Below, one piece after another: positions 48,580 to 56,332 of a stretch of 64,000 nucleotides of DNA. Source of the DNA: DATBQN01 sp963799925. Its GTDB lineage: Bacteria; Acidobacteriota; Thermoanaerobaculia; Multivoradales; UBA5704. The position numbers and the translations under genes are program-made. The notes below the pieces were generated by a model. The model worked only from the letters and a program-made list of their open reading frames with translations, was not told where the DNA came from and ran no database searches. Location: assembly GCA_963799925.1 (NCBI GenBank), contig CAWCYZ010000002.1, positions 1,364,001 through 1,428,000 of the forward strand. The letters are read 5' to 3'. Positions within the stretch are counted from its first letter, which is position 1. The number at the start of each line of letters is the position of its first letter.

Positions 48580-49799
48580 TCCGGTGAGAGGCTGGCGAAG
48601 AGGCCGAGTTGCCCCGAGGCCTTCTCCACCGCCTTGAGATCGGGAGCGAGCTGACCCAGCCGCAACAGCTCGCCCACGGTGTAGAGACGATCGCGGAGCA
48701 CCGAAGCGTTCACCTCGTCGAGCGGCCCGATCTTGGTCAATCCCTGTACGGCGAGGACGGCGAGAATCGAATCCCAGGAGATCGCAGGATCGTCGAGCAG
48801 CTCAGGGCTGTGGCTCGTCACCAGCACCTGCGTGCGTCGGCTCGCTTCGCGGATGGCGTCGAGCAACACGCCGGCAGCGGCCGGGTGGAGAGCGATCTCG
48901 GGTTCCTCGATCCCCACCAGCGGGATGCTCGGGGCTGCGCCGTTCACCGACTGGAAGAGAGCGACCAGAATTCCCAGCGCGCGTAGCGTCCCATCCGACA
49001 TATTGGCCGCCAGAAAGCCCCATGGGTTCTCCGAGCCGGCCATCTGCTGTCTGAACTTCAGGGTCTCTTTGGGACCGATGGAGGCGGCGTCGACTTCCGT
49101 GATGCCATGCACGACTTTCGAGAGGTACTCCTCGATTCGTCTCTTGGTCTCCGGCCGCCGCGCGCCCAGTTGCCCGAGGACGCTCGCCAGGTTGCCCCCG
49201 TCCCGTGCCAGCAGATCTCCGGAGTCGGGGGCCTGGAGATCGCGAATGCGGTCCGGGTTCAAATTGTAAAAACCCATGTGGGAGAGAGCGTCGTACACCG
49301 GCCGGAACTCCGGAAGACCCGAAGCATTGACCAGGTAGAGCCGGTCCGCCAGGACCGCGGGAGCAACCTGCACGCTCTTGGCGACGAGCTTGCCGGCTTC
49401 GACGGTATAGAAAGCACCCGTCCATTGAAACAGCTCGCCCTGAGCGAGCCGGCACTCCTCTCGGGTGACCTCGTACCGCCCTTCCCGCAGGGCACCGATG
49501 CGAAAGGCATAGTAGCCGCGCTGGCCGGAGCTCAGGGTGAACTCGAGCCGGACACCAAAATGGGTCGGGTGGCCTGCCGAACGCCGCCGGACCTCGTTGA
49601 TCCCGCCGCGGTCGCGCAACGCGTGGTCGAGGGAGGTCCGCAGCGCGTCGGTAACGAAACGAAAGGCGTCGAGGAAATTGCTCTTGCCGGCGCCGTTCGG
49701 GCCCACCAGGAAGGTGAGAGGTCCCAAGCGCACGTCGCACTGGGCGATGCTCTTGTAGTTCTTCAGCCCGATGCGGGTAATGAAGGTGGAATCGCCCAT
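48576..49799 (-). CDS. AAA ATPase (ABC/SMC-like, AAA_21), partner of DUF4276
   Basis: A 407-residue ATPase with Walker A GPNGAGKSNF at 33-42, the N-terminal FITRIGLKNYKSIAQC block, a central insert of about 200 residues, the signature-like NMSDGTLRALGILVALFQ, and Walker B VGIEEPEIALHP followed by the switch TSHSPELLD. This is the OLD/RecF-like AAA_21 type found in many phage-defence systems. A GTG 30 bp upstream at 49829 is an alternative start. The gene ends in a 4-bp overlap with DUF4276, giving a compact two-gene operon. Codon and base use are less G/C-extreme than in its neighbours, which hints at transfer. Confidence 0.88.
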   Translation of the reverse strand: MGDSTFITRIGLKNYKSIAQCDVRLGPLTFLVGPNGAGKSNFLDAFRFVTDALRTSLDHALRDRGGINEVRRRSAGHPTHFGVRLEFTLSSGQRGYYAFRIGALREGRYEVTREECRLAQGELFQWTGAFYTVEAGKLVAKSVQVAPAVLADRLYLVNASGLPEFRPVYDALSHMGFYNLNPDRIRDLQAPDSGDLLARDGGNLASVLGQLGARRPETKRRIEEYLSKVVHGITEVDAASIGPKETLKFRQQMAGSENPWGFLAANMSDGTLRALGILVALFQSVNGAAPSIPLVGIEEPEIALHPAAAGVLLDAIREASRRTQVLVTSHSPELLDDPAISWDSILAVLAVQGLTKIGPLDEVNASVLRDRLYTVGELLRLGQLAPDLKAVEKASGQLGLFASLSPE

Positions 49800-49933
49800 T
49801 GAGGTCTCGGCTCGCGGCGATTCTGACACAGGGGTGGCGGCGCCGGGCGACCCCTTGACCGAGGCTTGGAGCCGCGCCTACGCCGTCCCGGCGCCTGGCG
49901 CCCGGATGGAGCCCGGCGCGAACCGGGCTCGGC

Positions 49934-50953
49934 TCAAAACCGCGACGCCGCCCGCTCCCGCGCCGGGAGGATCTCGAGGCAGGTCGTCCACCAGCCGGTG
50001 AGGATGGTCTCGACGAACTCCTCGGGGAGGCGCTCGCGGCGCATCTCGGCGGCGAGCGAGCGATGGTCGTAGGTCAGGGGGAGGAGGTCGATCGCGAGCT
50101 CGCCGCCGCGGTCCTCGCGCGGCTCGATCACCGCGTAGCGGACCGCCGTCCGCCCGTCGTTCGCCGGCCGGCCGATCACGCCGACGTTGGCGACGTCGCG
50201 GCCGGAGGGGAGCCGCCGGTGCCAGGGCAGGCCGGTGTGGGTGCAGAGGATGCCGTCGCAGCCGTTCTGGTCGAGGAGGACCTCGAGGAAGGGCACCGGC
50301 GCGGTGCTGGCGAAGAGGAACTCGTTGATCCGCCGCGGCGAGCCGTGGACGAGCAGCAGCTCGCGCCCGCCCACCCGCACCCGCCGCCGCTTGGGGAGCG
50401 CCCCCATCCACGCCTTGTATTCCGGGCCGCAGCGCTCCGCCGTGTAGCGGTAGGAGAGGGCGGCGAAGTGGTTGTCGCGCGGATCGGTGTAGCCGCAGTT
50501 GCAGTCCTCGCGACCGCCGGCGAGCGACTCTTCGTAGTTGCCCTGGATCGCGCGCACGCCGCCTTGGACGAGGAGCGGCCAGACCCGCTCCGGATGGGGG
50601 CCGAAGCCGCCCAGGTCGCCCAGGCAGTAGATCGCCTCGGCGCCGTGGAGCGCCGCCGCCGCGAGGAGGGCGGCGAGCCCGAGGTGATTGTTGTAGACGC
50701 CGCCGAAGACGACGATCCTGCCGTACGGCCCCTCGACCGGCGTCGGATCGGCGAGCGCCGCGCGGTGGGCGGCGAGCGCCTCGCGCCGCGCCGCGGGGGA
50801 GAGCGCCCGGCCGGCCTGCCGGGAGGCCGCGCGGAAGCGGCCGAGCGGCACCAGGCCGTCGCCCCAGGTGGCGAGGTCCCGATGGGCGACGAGGCGGGCG
50901 CGGGCCGCCGCCCGCGCCTCCTCCTCGTCGTCCTGCGGCGGGCGGTAGGGCAT
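49934..50953 (-). CDS. Divergent calcineurin-like metallophosphoesterase with altered metal ligands
   Basis: A 339-residue protein with a YfcE-like phosphoesterase core after an Arg/Ala-rich N-terminal helix region of about 80 residues. The order of motifs is kept but several ligands differ. The usual D-x-H is GGVYNNH, the GD motif is intact (CLGDLGGFGPHP), GNHD is GNYE, HGSP is kept, and GHTH-x-P is THTGLP. An inserted DCNCGYTD segment contains two cysteines. It starts 4 bp after the radical SAM gene and so is in the same operon. It may be inactive, use another metal, or have a new chemistry. Confidence 0.8.
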   Translation of the reverse strand: MPYRPPQDDEEEARAAARARLVAHRDLATWGDGLVPLGRFRAASRQAGRALSPAARREALAAHRAALADPTPVEGPYGRIVVFGGVYNNHLGLAALLAAAALHGAEAIYCLGDLGGFGPHPERVWPLLVQGGVRAIQGNYEESLAGGREDCNCGYTDPRDNHFAALSYRYTAERCGPEYKAWMGALPKRRRVRVGGRELLLVHGSPRRINEFLFASTAPVPFLEVLLDQNGCDGILCTHTGLPWHRRLPSGRDVANVGVIGRPANDGRTAVRYAVIEPREDRGGELAIDLLPLTYDHRSLAAEMRRERLPEEFVETILTGWWTTCLEILPARERAASRF

Positions 50954-50957
50954 CGCC

Positions 50958-51851
50958 TCAGGTCCGGCAGCTCACGCCGTAGACGTGGCAGGTCCAGCAG
51001 GCCGGATGGTCGAGCGGGAAGCTGCCGAGCGAGTCGGCGAGGGTCTCGCCCATCTTCGCCGCCGGCTCGTTGACCAGGATCGGGCAGACCCAGACTCCCT
51101 GATCGGTCGCCATGCGGCTGGCGCTGCACTGCAGGTGGTCCCAGCCGGCGGCGGGGGCATCGCTGGCGCGCAGGCGCTGCCAGCTCGCGTAGGCGCCGGT
51201 GCGCTCGGCCTCGGCGCCGATCTGGAAGACCGGCAGCACCTTGAGCCGCGGCCGCGCGATCCCGAGACCATGCAGCAGCGCGAAGAAGCGCGCCTTCCCC
51301 TCGTCGGCCGCCGCTCCGGGGCAGGCCTCGGTGACCGTCAGCACGGGGTTCAAGCCCGCGGCGGCGAGGTGGCGCACCCCGTCGAGCACGCGGTCGAACG
51401 TGCCGGCGCCGCGGATCGCATCGTTGGTCGCCGCGTCGTAGCCGTCGAGCGAGACGCGGAGGTCGAGCGAGTAGTCGGCGGCGTCGGCGAGGGCTTTCAG
51501 GCGCCGGCAGCGCGCCGGGTCGAAGAGCAGGCCGTTGGTGAGGACGTTGGCCGGCCCGACGGCGAGAGTCGCCGCGAGGATCGCCTCCATCTCCGGGTTG
51601 AGGAACGGCTCGCCGCCGGTGAAGTAGTACTCGCGGACGCCGAGCGCCGCGGCCTCGGCGAGGTAACGCTCGACCTCGGAGAGGGTCATCATCTCGTGCG
51701 TGTGGTTGGTCGGCGAGCAGGAGATGAAGCAGTGGGTGCAGGCGAGATTGCAGACCGTGCCGGCGACCTGGAACCAGAGGGTGTCGAGGGAGGCGAGCGC
51801 GACGCGCGGCGGGGCCTCGGCGGGCGGCGTGGCGATGAGGGTGGTGATCAT
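50958..51851 (-). CDS. Radical SAM protein with C-terminal cysteine cluster
   Basis: A 297-residue radical SAM enzyme. The CxxxCxxC motif CNLACTHC (Cys34, Cys38, Cys41) coordinates the SAM-binding [4Fe-4S] cluster, and GGEPFLNPEM is the glycine-rich SAM motif. The C-terminal third holds further cysteines: LQCSAS, VWVCPILVN, then ACWTCHVYGVSC. This is SPASM/Twitch-like and suggests a second cluster. The substrate is unknown. It is the first gene of a two-gene unit with the altered metallophosphoesterase, with a DUF2064 nucleotidyl-sugar-like protein encoded just upstream. No RiPP precursor was found next to it. Confidence 0.9.
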   Translation of the reverse strand: MITTLIATPPAEAPPRVALASLDTLWFQVAGTVCNLACTHCFISCSPTNHTHEMMTLSEVERYLAEAAALGVREYYFTGGEPFLNPEMEAILAATLAVGPANVLTNGLLFDPARCRRLKALADAADYSLDLRVSLDGYDAATNDAIRGAGTFDRVLDGVRHLAAAGLNPVLTVTEACPGAAADEGKARFFALLHGLGIARPRLKVLPVFQIGAEAERTGAYASWQRLRASDAPAAGWDHLQCSASRMATDQGVWVCPILVNEPAAKMGETLADSLGSFPLDHPACWTCHVYGVSCRT

Positions 51852-51953
51852 CTCGAGCCTCTCTCAAGCTTCGCGGTCGAGCGTTCCAGGGACTTCGTCG
51901 GTTGGCGCGCGAGGGGCGGCGAGCCCCTGGGCGCCGGCCGGCTGGAGACGGGT

Positions 51954-52778
51954 TCAGTGCAACCGCGAGAAGGGCGGGGCTCTTCCCGTGACGCGGGGAG
52001 CGCCGGGGGAGGCGGGCGGCTCGGCGTCGGGCGGCTCCGGCGGCCGGCGGCGCTCGGCGAGCGCCCGGCGCAGGAGGTCGGCGATCGGCCGGAAGGAGGC
52101 CGCGGGGAGCTCGCGCGGCGCCGGCTCCAGTCGGCCCGGCTTCGGTGCCGGCTTCGGCACTGCGGCGGCCCGGCGGCGGCGTGGCGCGCGGCGCGCCAGG
52201 AAGCCGTCGAGATCGGCCGGCCGGTCGAGGTCGGCGAGCGGCTCGAGCAGCACGACCTCGCGGCCGGCGTCGGCGAGGACGCGCGAGAGGTCGGCGAGCG
52301 TGGTCGGGCGGCACCAGCGCACGGCGTCGAGCGGCGGCAGCGGCGCCGCCGAGGCGAGCAGGTAGACGCCGCCGTCGGGGCTGGGGCCGAGGACCACCCG
52401 CCGCGGGTCGGCGGCGAGCAGGGCGAGGGCCTCGCGGAGGTGCCGGTCGCCGAGGCCGGGCACGTCGGTGCCGACGACGACCAGGGGGCCGCGCCGCCGG
52501 CCGCGGGCCGCGGCGCAGGCGCCTTCGAGCCGCGCGCCGAAGTCGCCGGCCGCCTGCGGCAGATGCTCGACCCCGGCGGGCAGCCTGCCGGGCTCGGGCG
52601 AGCAGACCTTCACCCGCCAGCCGCAGGCGCGCCCGGCGGCGAGCGCCGCGTCGAAGCAGGCCTGGCGAAGGCCGACCTCCATCCCCTGGAGAGCCGGCGG
52701 CACGAGGCTCCGCCGGGCGCTCTCGCGGGCGGCGCCCAGGGTGAAGACGAGCAGGGTGGGGACGGCGGTCTCGGGCAT
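51954..52778 (-). CDS. DUF2064 / TIGR04282-type glycosyltransferase-like protein
   Basis: A 274-residue protein whose first 195 residues match the DUF2064 nucleotide-diphospho-sugar transferase fold. The putative metal motif is VVVGTDVPGLGDRHL, followed by GPSPDGGVYLLASA and a WCRPTTLADLSRVL segment. The last 80 residues are a Pro/Arg/Ala-rich tail with a helical segment FRPIADLLRRALAERR, which is unusual for the family. Database names for this family link it to arsenosugar biosynthesis, but no ArsM or ArsS is adjacent, so I do not adopt that. It lies 103 bp upstream of the radical SAM gene on the same strand. Confidence 0.82.
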   Translation of the reverse strand: MPETAVPTLLVFTLGAARESARRSLVPPALQGMEVGLRQACFDAALAAGRACGWRVKVCSPEPGRLPAGVEHLPQAAGDFGARLEGACAAARGRRRGPLVVVGTDVPGLGDRHLREALALLAADPRRVVLGPSPDGGVYLLASAAPLPPLDAVRWCRPTTLADLSRVLADAGREVVLLEPLADLDRPADLDGFLARRAPRRRRAAAVPKPAPKPGRLEPAPRELPAASFRPIADLLRRALAERRRPPEPPDAEPPASPGAPRVTGRAPPFSRLH

Positions 52779-52836
52779 CGGCTCCTTCCAGCGGCCTCCT
52801 CTAGGGTATACGACCCGCGCCCCGGGGCGGATGACC

Positions 52837-52939
52837 TGTACTGGGTCAGTTAGGTCCGCTGCGGGCGACCGCCCTCGGGACCACCCTCCCGAACCCCCTT
52901 CCAGGCGGCCGTCCTCGGGACCAAACTGACCCAGTACCG
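52837..52939. repeat. Palindrome-ended element of about 100 bp (dispersed repeat, copy B)
   Basis: GTACTGGGTCAGTT at 52838-52851 is repeated as its exact reverse complement at 52924-52937, and the match continues with one mismatch into GGTCC. Inside are two diverged direct copies of a CGGCCGTCCTCGGGACC-type block, at about 52866-52882 and 52905-52922. The 22 bp at 52901-52922 occur identically at 43626. The size, terminal inverted repeats and second genomic copy fit a MITE or REP-like element. It sits between two divergent operons. Confidence 0.78.
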
Positions 52940-53059
52940 ATGACCGGGGCGCCGGCCGCCACCCGGTGAGTGGGCCGCCCCCGCCCGAAGGTTCTCCGCC
53001 GGGCTCCCGGCTCCGGGCTCGGCTCCGGCCCGCGGCGCTTGCGCTATCATCGGCCTCCC

Positions 53060-53530
53060 TTGAGGCGATTCCTGCTCCTGGCGCTGCCGCTCCTCGTCCT
53101 CACTATCGCGCTCTTCCACTTCGCGCTCGAAGCGCTCGGGCTCACGGACGGCGCGGCGCTCGCCGTCCGCCTGGGCGGCGGGGCCGGCCTCGACCGCCTC
53201 CCGGCCTGGGCGCTCGCCGGCACCTGGGGGCTCGAGGCCCTGGCTCTCACCGCCCTCTTCCTCCTCGTCCAGGTCCGCGCGGTCTGGTGGCTCGACGGCC
53301 TCCTGGCCGGCTGGATCGCCTGGGTCTTCCGCGGGCCGCTCCTCGTCGTCACCCTGGTCGCCGCGGCCGGCGTCCGTCCCGGCCCCTGGTGGACGCTCGC
53401 CTTCTACTGGCTCCTCCTCTACTCGCTCTGCGGCCTGCTCCTCGGCGCGCTCGCCCAGGCCGCGGGGATCGGCCGCCCGGCGGACGGCGCCGGCCGGGAG
53501 CGGGGAGGGCCGGAGGAGCCGGCCCGGTGA
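53060..53530 (+). CDS. Small polytopic membrane protein in the type III PKS operon
   Basis: A hydrophobic protein of about 156 residues with four predicted transmembrane segments (RFLLLALPLLVLTIALFHFA, ALTALFLLVQVRAVWWLDGL, PLLVVTLVAAAG, WTLAFYWLLLYSLCGLLLGA). I recognise no family. The TTG at 53060 starts at the signal-anchor-like segment; a start further upstream at 52970 would add a basic region overlapping the repeat area. The stop overlaps the GTG of the polyketide synthase gene (GTGA), so the two are translationally coupled. It may supply or hold the lipid substrate at the membrane (inference). Confidence 0.65.
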   Translation: MRRFLLLALPLLVLTIALFHFALEALGLTDGAALAVRLGGGAGLDRLPAWALAGTWGLEALALTALFLLVQVRAVWWLDGLLAGWIAWVFRGPLLVVTLVAAAGVRPGPWWTLAFYWLLLYSLCGLLLGALAQAAGIGRPADGAGRERGGPEEPAR

Positions 53531-54576
53531 GGATCGCCGCCGTCGGCCGGGCGCTGCCGCGCCACGTCTACGACCAGGAGACCCTCCTCGCCGCGTTGAA
53601 AAAGCGCTGGTCGCTGCGCTACCTGAACCTCGAGCGGCTGGAGCGCCTGCACAAGAACGTCCTCGTCGGCGGCCGCCACCTCGCCCTGCCGATCGAGGAG
53701 TACGACACCCTGACGACCTGGGGGCGGGCCAACGACGCCTGGATCCGCGTCGCCCAGGAGGTCGGGGAGGCGGCGGTGCGCGACGCCCTCGCCCGCGCCG
53801 GCCTCGCCGCCGCGGACGTCGGCGCGATGATCTTCGTCACCGTGACCGGGGTCGCGACGCCGTCGATCGACGCCCGCCTGATGAACCGGCTGGCGCTGCC
53901 GCCGGGGGTGCGGCGGATGCCCATCTTCGGCCTCGGCTGCGTCGCCGGGGCGGCGGGGATCGCCCGCGCCGCCGATTACGTGCGCGCCTATCCCGACCAG
54001 GTGGCCCTCCTCCTCTCGGTCGAGCTCTGCTCGCTCACCCTGCAGCGCGAGGACCTCTCGATCCCCAACCTGATCGCCTCCGGCCTCTTCGGCGACGGCG
54101 CCGCGGCGGTCCTGGTGGCCGGCGCCGAGCGGCCGGCCGACGGGCCGCGGATCGTCGCCAGCCGCTCGGTCTTCTATCGCGACTCCGAGCGGGTGATGGG
54201 CTGGGACATCTCCGAGACCGGCTTCCAGATCGTCCTCTCGGCCGACGTGCCGCAGGTCGTCCGCGACCACCTGCGCGAGGACGTCGACGCCTTCCTCGCC
54301 GAGCAGGGCCTCGGCCGCCGGGACATCGCCTCGTGGGTCTGCCACCCCGGCGGCCCCAAGGTGCTGGAGGCGATGGAGGAGACGCTCGAGCTCCCCGCCG
54401 GGGCGCTCGACGTCACCTGGAAGAGCCTTCGCGAGGTGGGGAACCTCTCCTCGACCTCCGTCCTCCTCGTCCTCGCCGACACCCTGGAGAGCCACCGGCC
54501 GCCGCCGGGGAGCTACGGCATGCTCCTCGCGATGGGGCCCGGTTTCTGCTCGGAGCTGGTGCTCCTCGAATGGTGA
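53527..54576 (+). CDS. Type III polyketide synthase (alkylpyrone/alkylresorcinol synthase-like)
   Basis: A 349-residue chalcone-synthase-fold enzyme with the full Cys-His-Asn triad: Cys138 in FGLGCVAGAAG, His273 in WVCHPGGPKVLEAME and Asn306 in REVGNLSSTSVLLVL. Together with VTVTGVATPSIDARLMNRL this matches bacterial long-chain type III synthases that condense fatty acyl starters with malonyl-CoA into alkylpyrones or alkylresorcinols. The GTG overlaps the preceding membrane protein gene. An ICMT-type methyltransferase gene follows 24 bp later, the same pairing as bpsA-bpsB of Bacillus, so a methylated alkylpyrone or phenolic lipid is a likely product. Confidence 0.93.
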   Translation: MRIAAVGRALPRHVYDQETLLAALKKRWSLRYLNLERLERLHKNVLVGGRHLALPIEEYDTLTTWGRANDAWIRVAQEVGEAAVRDALARAGLAAADVGAMIFVTVTGVATPSIDARLMNRLALPPGVRRMPIFGLGCVAGAAGIARAADYVRAYPDQVALLLSVELCSLTLQREDLSIPNLIASGLFGDGAAAVLVAGAERPADGPRIVASRSVFYRDSERVMGWDISETGFQIVLSADVPQVVRDHLREDVDAFLAEQGLGRRDIASWVCHPGGPKVLEAMEETLELPAGALDVTWKSLREVGNLSSTSVLLVLADTLESHRPPPGSYGMLLAMGPGFCSELVLLEW

Positions 54577-54600
54577 CGGCGCGCGGCTGAGGGCACCGCG

Positions 54601-55173
54601 GTGACGGTCCTCGGGGTCGACAGCCGCGTCCTCTACACCGCGCTGGTCGCCGCGGTCGCCGCCGCGCGCCTCGCCGAGCTCGCGGTCGCCGGCGAGAACC
54701 GCCAGCGCCTCCTGGCCCGCGGCGGCGTCGAGGCCGGCGCCGGCCACTACCCGGCGATGGTCGCCCTCCACGCCGCCTGGCTCCTCGCCTGCCCCGCCGA
54801 GGTCTGGCTGCTGCGCCGCCCGCTGCTGCCGCCGCTCGCCGTGGCGATGCTGGCGCTCACCGGGGCGGCGATGGCGCTGCGCTACTGGGTGATCTCGACC
54901 CTGGGCGGCCGCGGCGGCCGCTGGACGACCCGCATCGTCGTCCTCCCCGGCGCCCCGCCGGTCGACTCCGGCCCCTTCCGCCTCCTCCGCCACCCCAACT
55001 ACCTGGCCGTCGCCGTCGAGGTCCTCGCCCTGCCGCTCGTCCATACCGCCTGGCTCACGGCGATCGTCTTCACGGCGGCCAACTCGGCGCTGCTGGCGGT
55101 GCGGATACGCGCCGAAGAGCGGGCGCTCGCGTGGGCCGCGGACCAAGCCGAGACCCGCTACCAGCCGCGGTAG
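54601..55173 (+). CDS. Isoprenylcysteine carboxyl methyltransferase-like membrane methyltransferase
   Basis: A 190-residue membrane protein with four to five hydrophobic segments and the ICMT/PEMT signature GPFRLLRHPNYLAVAVEVLALPL. A second conserved stretch, RIRAEERALAW, lies near the C-terminus. In Bacillus the homologous gene next to a type III synthase methylates alkylpyrones, and its position 24 bp after the synthase supports the same role here. The start is a GTG at 54601. The 3' end overlaps the convergent aminotransferase gene by 16 bp. Confidence 0.9.
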   Translation: MTVLGVDSRVLYTALVAAVAAARLAELAVAGENRQRLLARGGVEAGAGHYPAMVALHAAWLLACPAEVWLLRRPLLPPLAVAMLALTGAAMALRYWVISTLGGRGGRWTTRIVVLPGAPPVDSGPFRLLRHPNYLAVAVEVLALPLVHTAWLTAIVFTAANSALLAVRIRAEERALAWAADQAETRYQPR

Positions 55174-56268
55174 AAGGTCGCGATTTCTTCGGCGACGCGG
55201 TCGGCTTCGGCGTCGGTCAGCTCGGGGAAGATGGGGAGGCAGAGGACCTCGCGGGCGGCGGCGGCCGCCACCGGCAGCTCGCCGGCGCCGATGTCGATGC
55301 CCTCCCAGGCGGGCTGGGTGTGGAGCGGGGTCGGATAGTGGACCGCGGAGCCGACGCCGTGCGCGGCGAGATGGCGCTGCAGCTCGTCGCGCCGCGCGGT
55401 CAGCAGGGCGAACTGGTGGTAGACCGGCTCCGCCTCGGGCGGGTCGGCGGGGAAGCGCAGGTCGCCGACGCCGGCCAAGTGCCGCAGGTAGCGGGCGGCG
55501 ATCTCGCGGCGGCGCGCGTTGTCGGCGTCGAGGAGGGTCAGGCGGCAGTTGAGGACCGCCGCCTGCAGGCTGTCCAGCCGGCTGTTGGCGCCGATCGCGA
55601 CGTGGTGGTAGCGCGAGGTCTGGCCGTGGTTGCCGAGCCGGCGGGCGCGCTCGACCAGCACCGGCTCGTCGCCGGTGAGCGCCCCGCCGTCGCCGAAGGC
55701 GCCGAGGTTCTTGGTGGGATAGAAGCTCCACGCCGCGAGGCGGCCGAAGCCGCCGACCCGCTTGCCGCGCCAGCGCGCGCCGTGCGCCTGCGCCGCGTCC
55801 TCGATCACCCACAGGCCGTGCCGGCCGCGCAGGTCGAGGACGGCGTCGACGTCGAACGGCCGGCCGTAGAGGTGGACGCCGAGGATGCCCACCGTGCGCG
55901 GGCCGATCCGCGCCGCGGCGTCCCGCGGGGTCGAGGTTCAAGGTCAGCGGATCGACGTCGCAGAAGACCGGCCGTCCTCCCAGCAGGGCGACCGCCTCGG
56001 CGGTGGCGAAGAAGCTGAAGGCGGGGACGATCACCTCGTCGCCCGGCGCCAGGCCGAGAGCGCGCAGCGCGAGGATCAGGGCGTCGGTGCCGTTGCCGAG
56101 GCCGGCGCAGGCGGCGACCTCCAGGTAGTCGGCGAAGGCCTGCTCGAACTCGCGCACCTCGGGGCCGAGCACGAACGAGCTCTCGTCGAAGATGCGCCGG
56201 AAGCGGGCGGCGAGCTCGGCGTCGATGCGCGCGCGGGTGCGCGCGAGGTCGAGGATGGGGACGTTCAT
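55158..56268 (-). CDS. DegT/DnrJ/EryC1 family sugar aminotransferase (one apparent frameshift)
   Basis: A roughly 369-residue PLP-dependent aminotransferase for nucleotide-sugar substrates. Family blocks are FVLGPEVREFEQAFADYL, GNGTDALILALRALGL, VIEDAAQAHGARWRG, the PLP lysine in WSFYPTKNLGAFGDGG, and VYHQFALLTARRDELQRHL. The frame changes after LTLNLDP; dropping one base in the GGGG at 55927-55930 yields RDAAARIGPRTVGILGVHL and an intact enzyme. It is 64 bp downstream of a membrane glycosyltransferase gene on the same strand, so both may act on an amino-sugar-containing glycan. Confidence 0.9.
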
Positions 56269-56332
56269 GGGCGGTCTCTCTCCGGCGCGGGATCTTACTG
56301 GATCTCAGGGGCTCCGCCGGCCCGCCGGCGGC

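Noticed and set aside
51954..52778. Assignment of the DUF2064 gene to arsenosugar biosynthesis
   Set aside because: The family name alone suggests this, but neither an ArsM methyltransferase nor an ArsS-type radical SAM gene is recognisable nearby.
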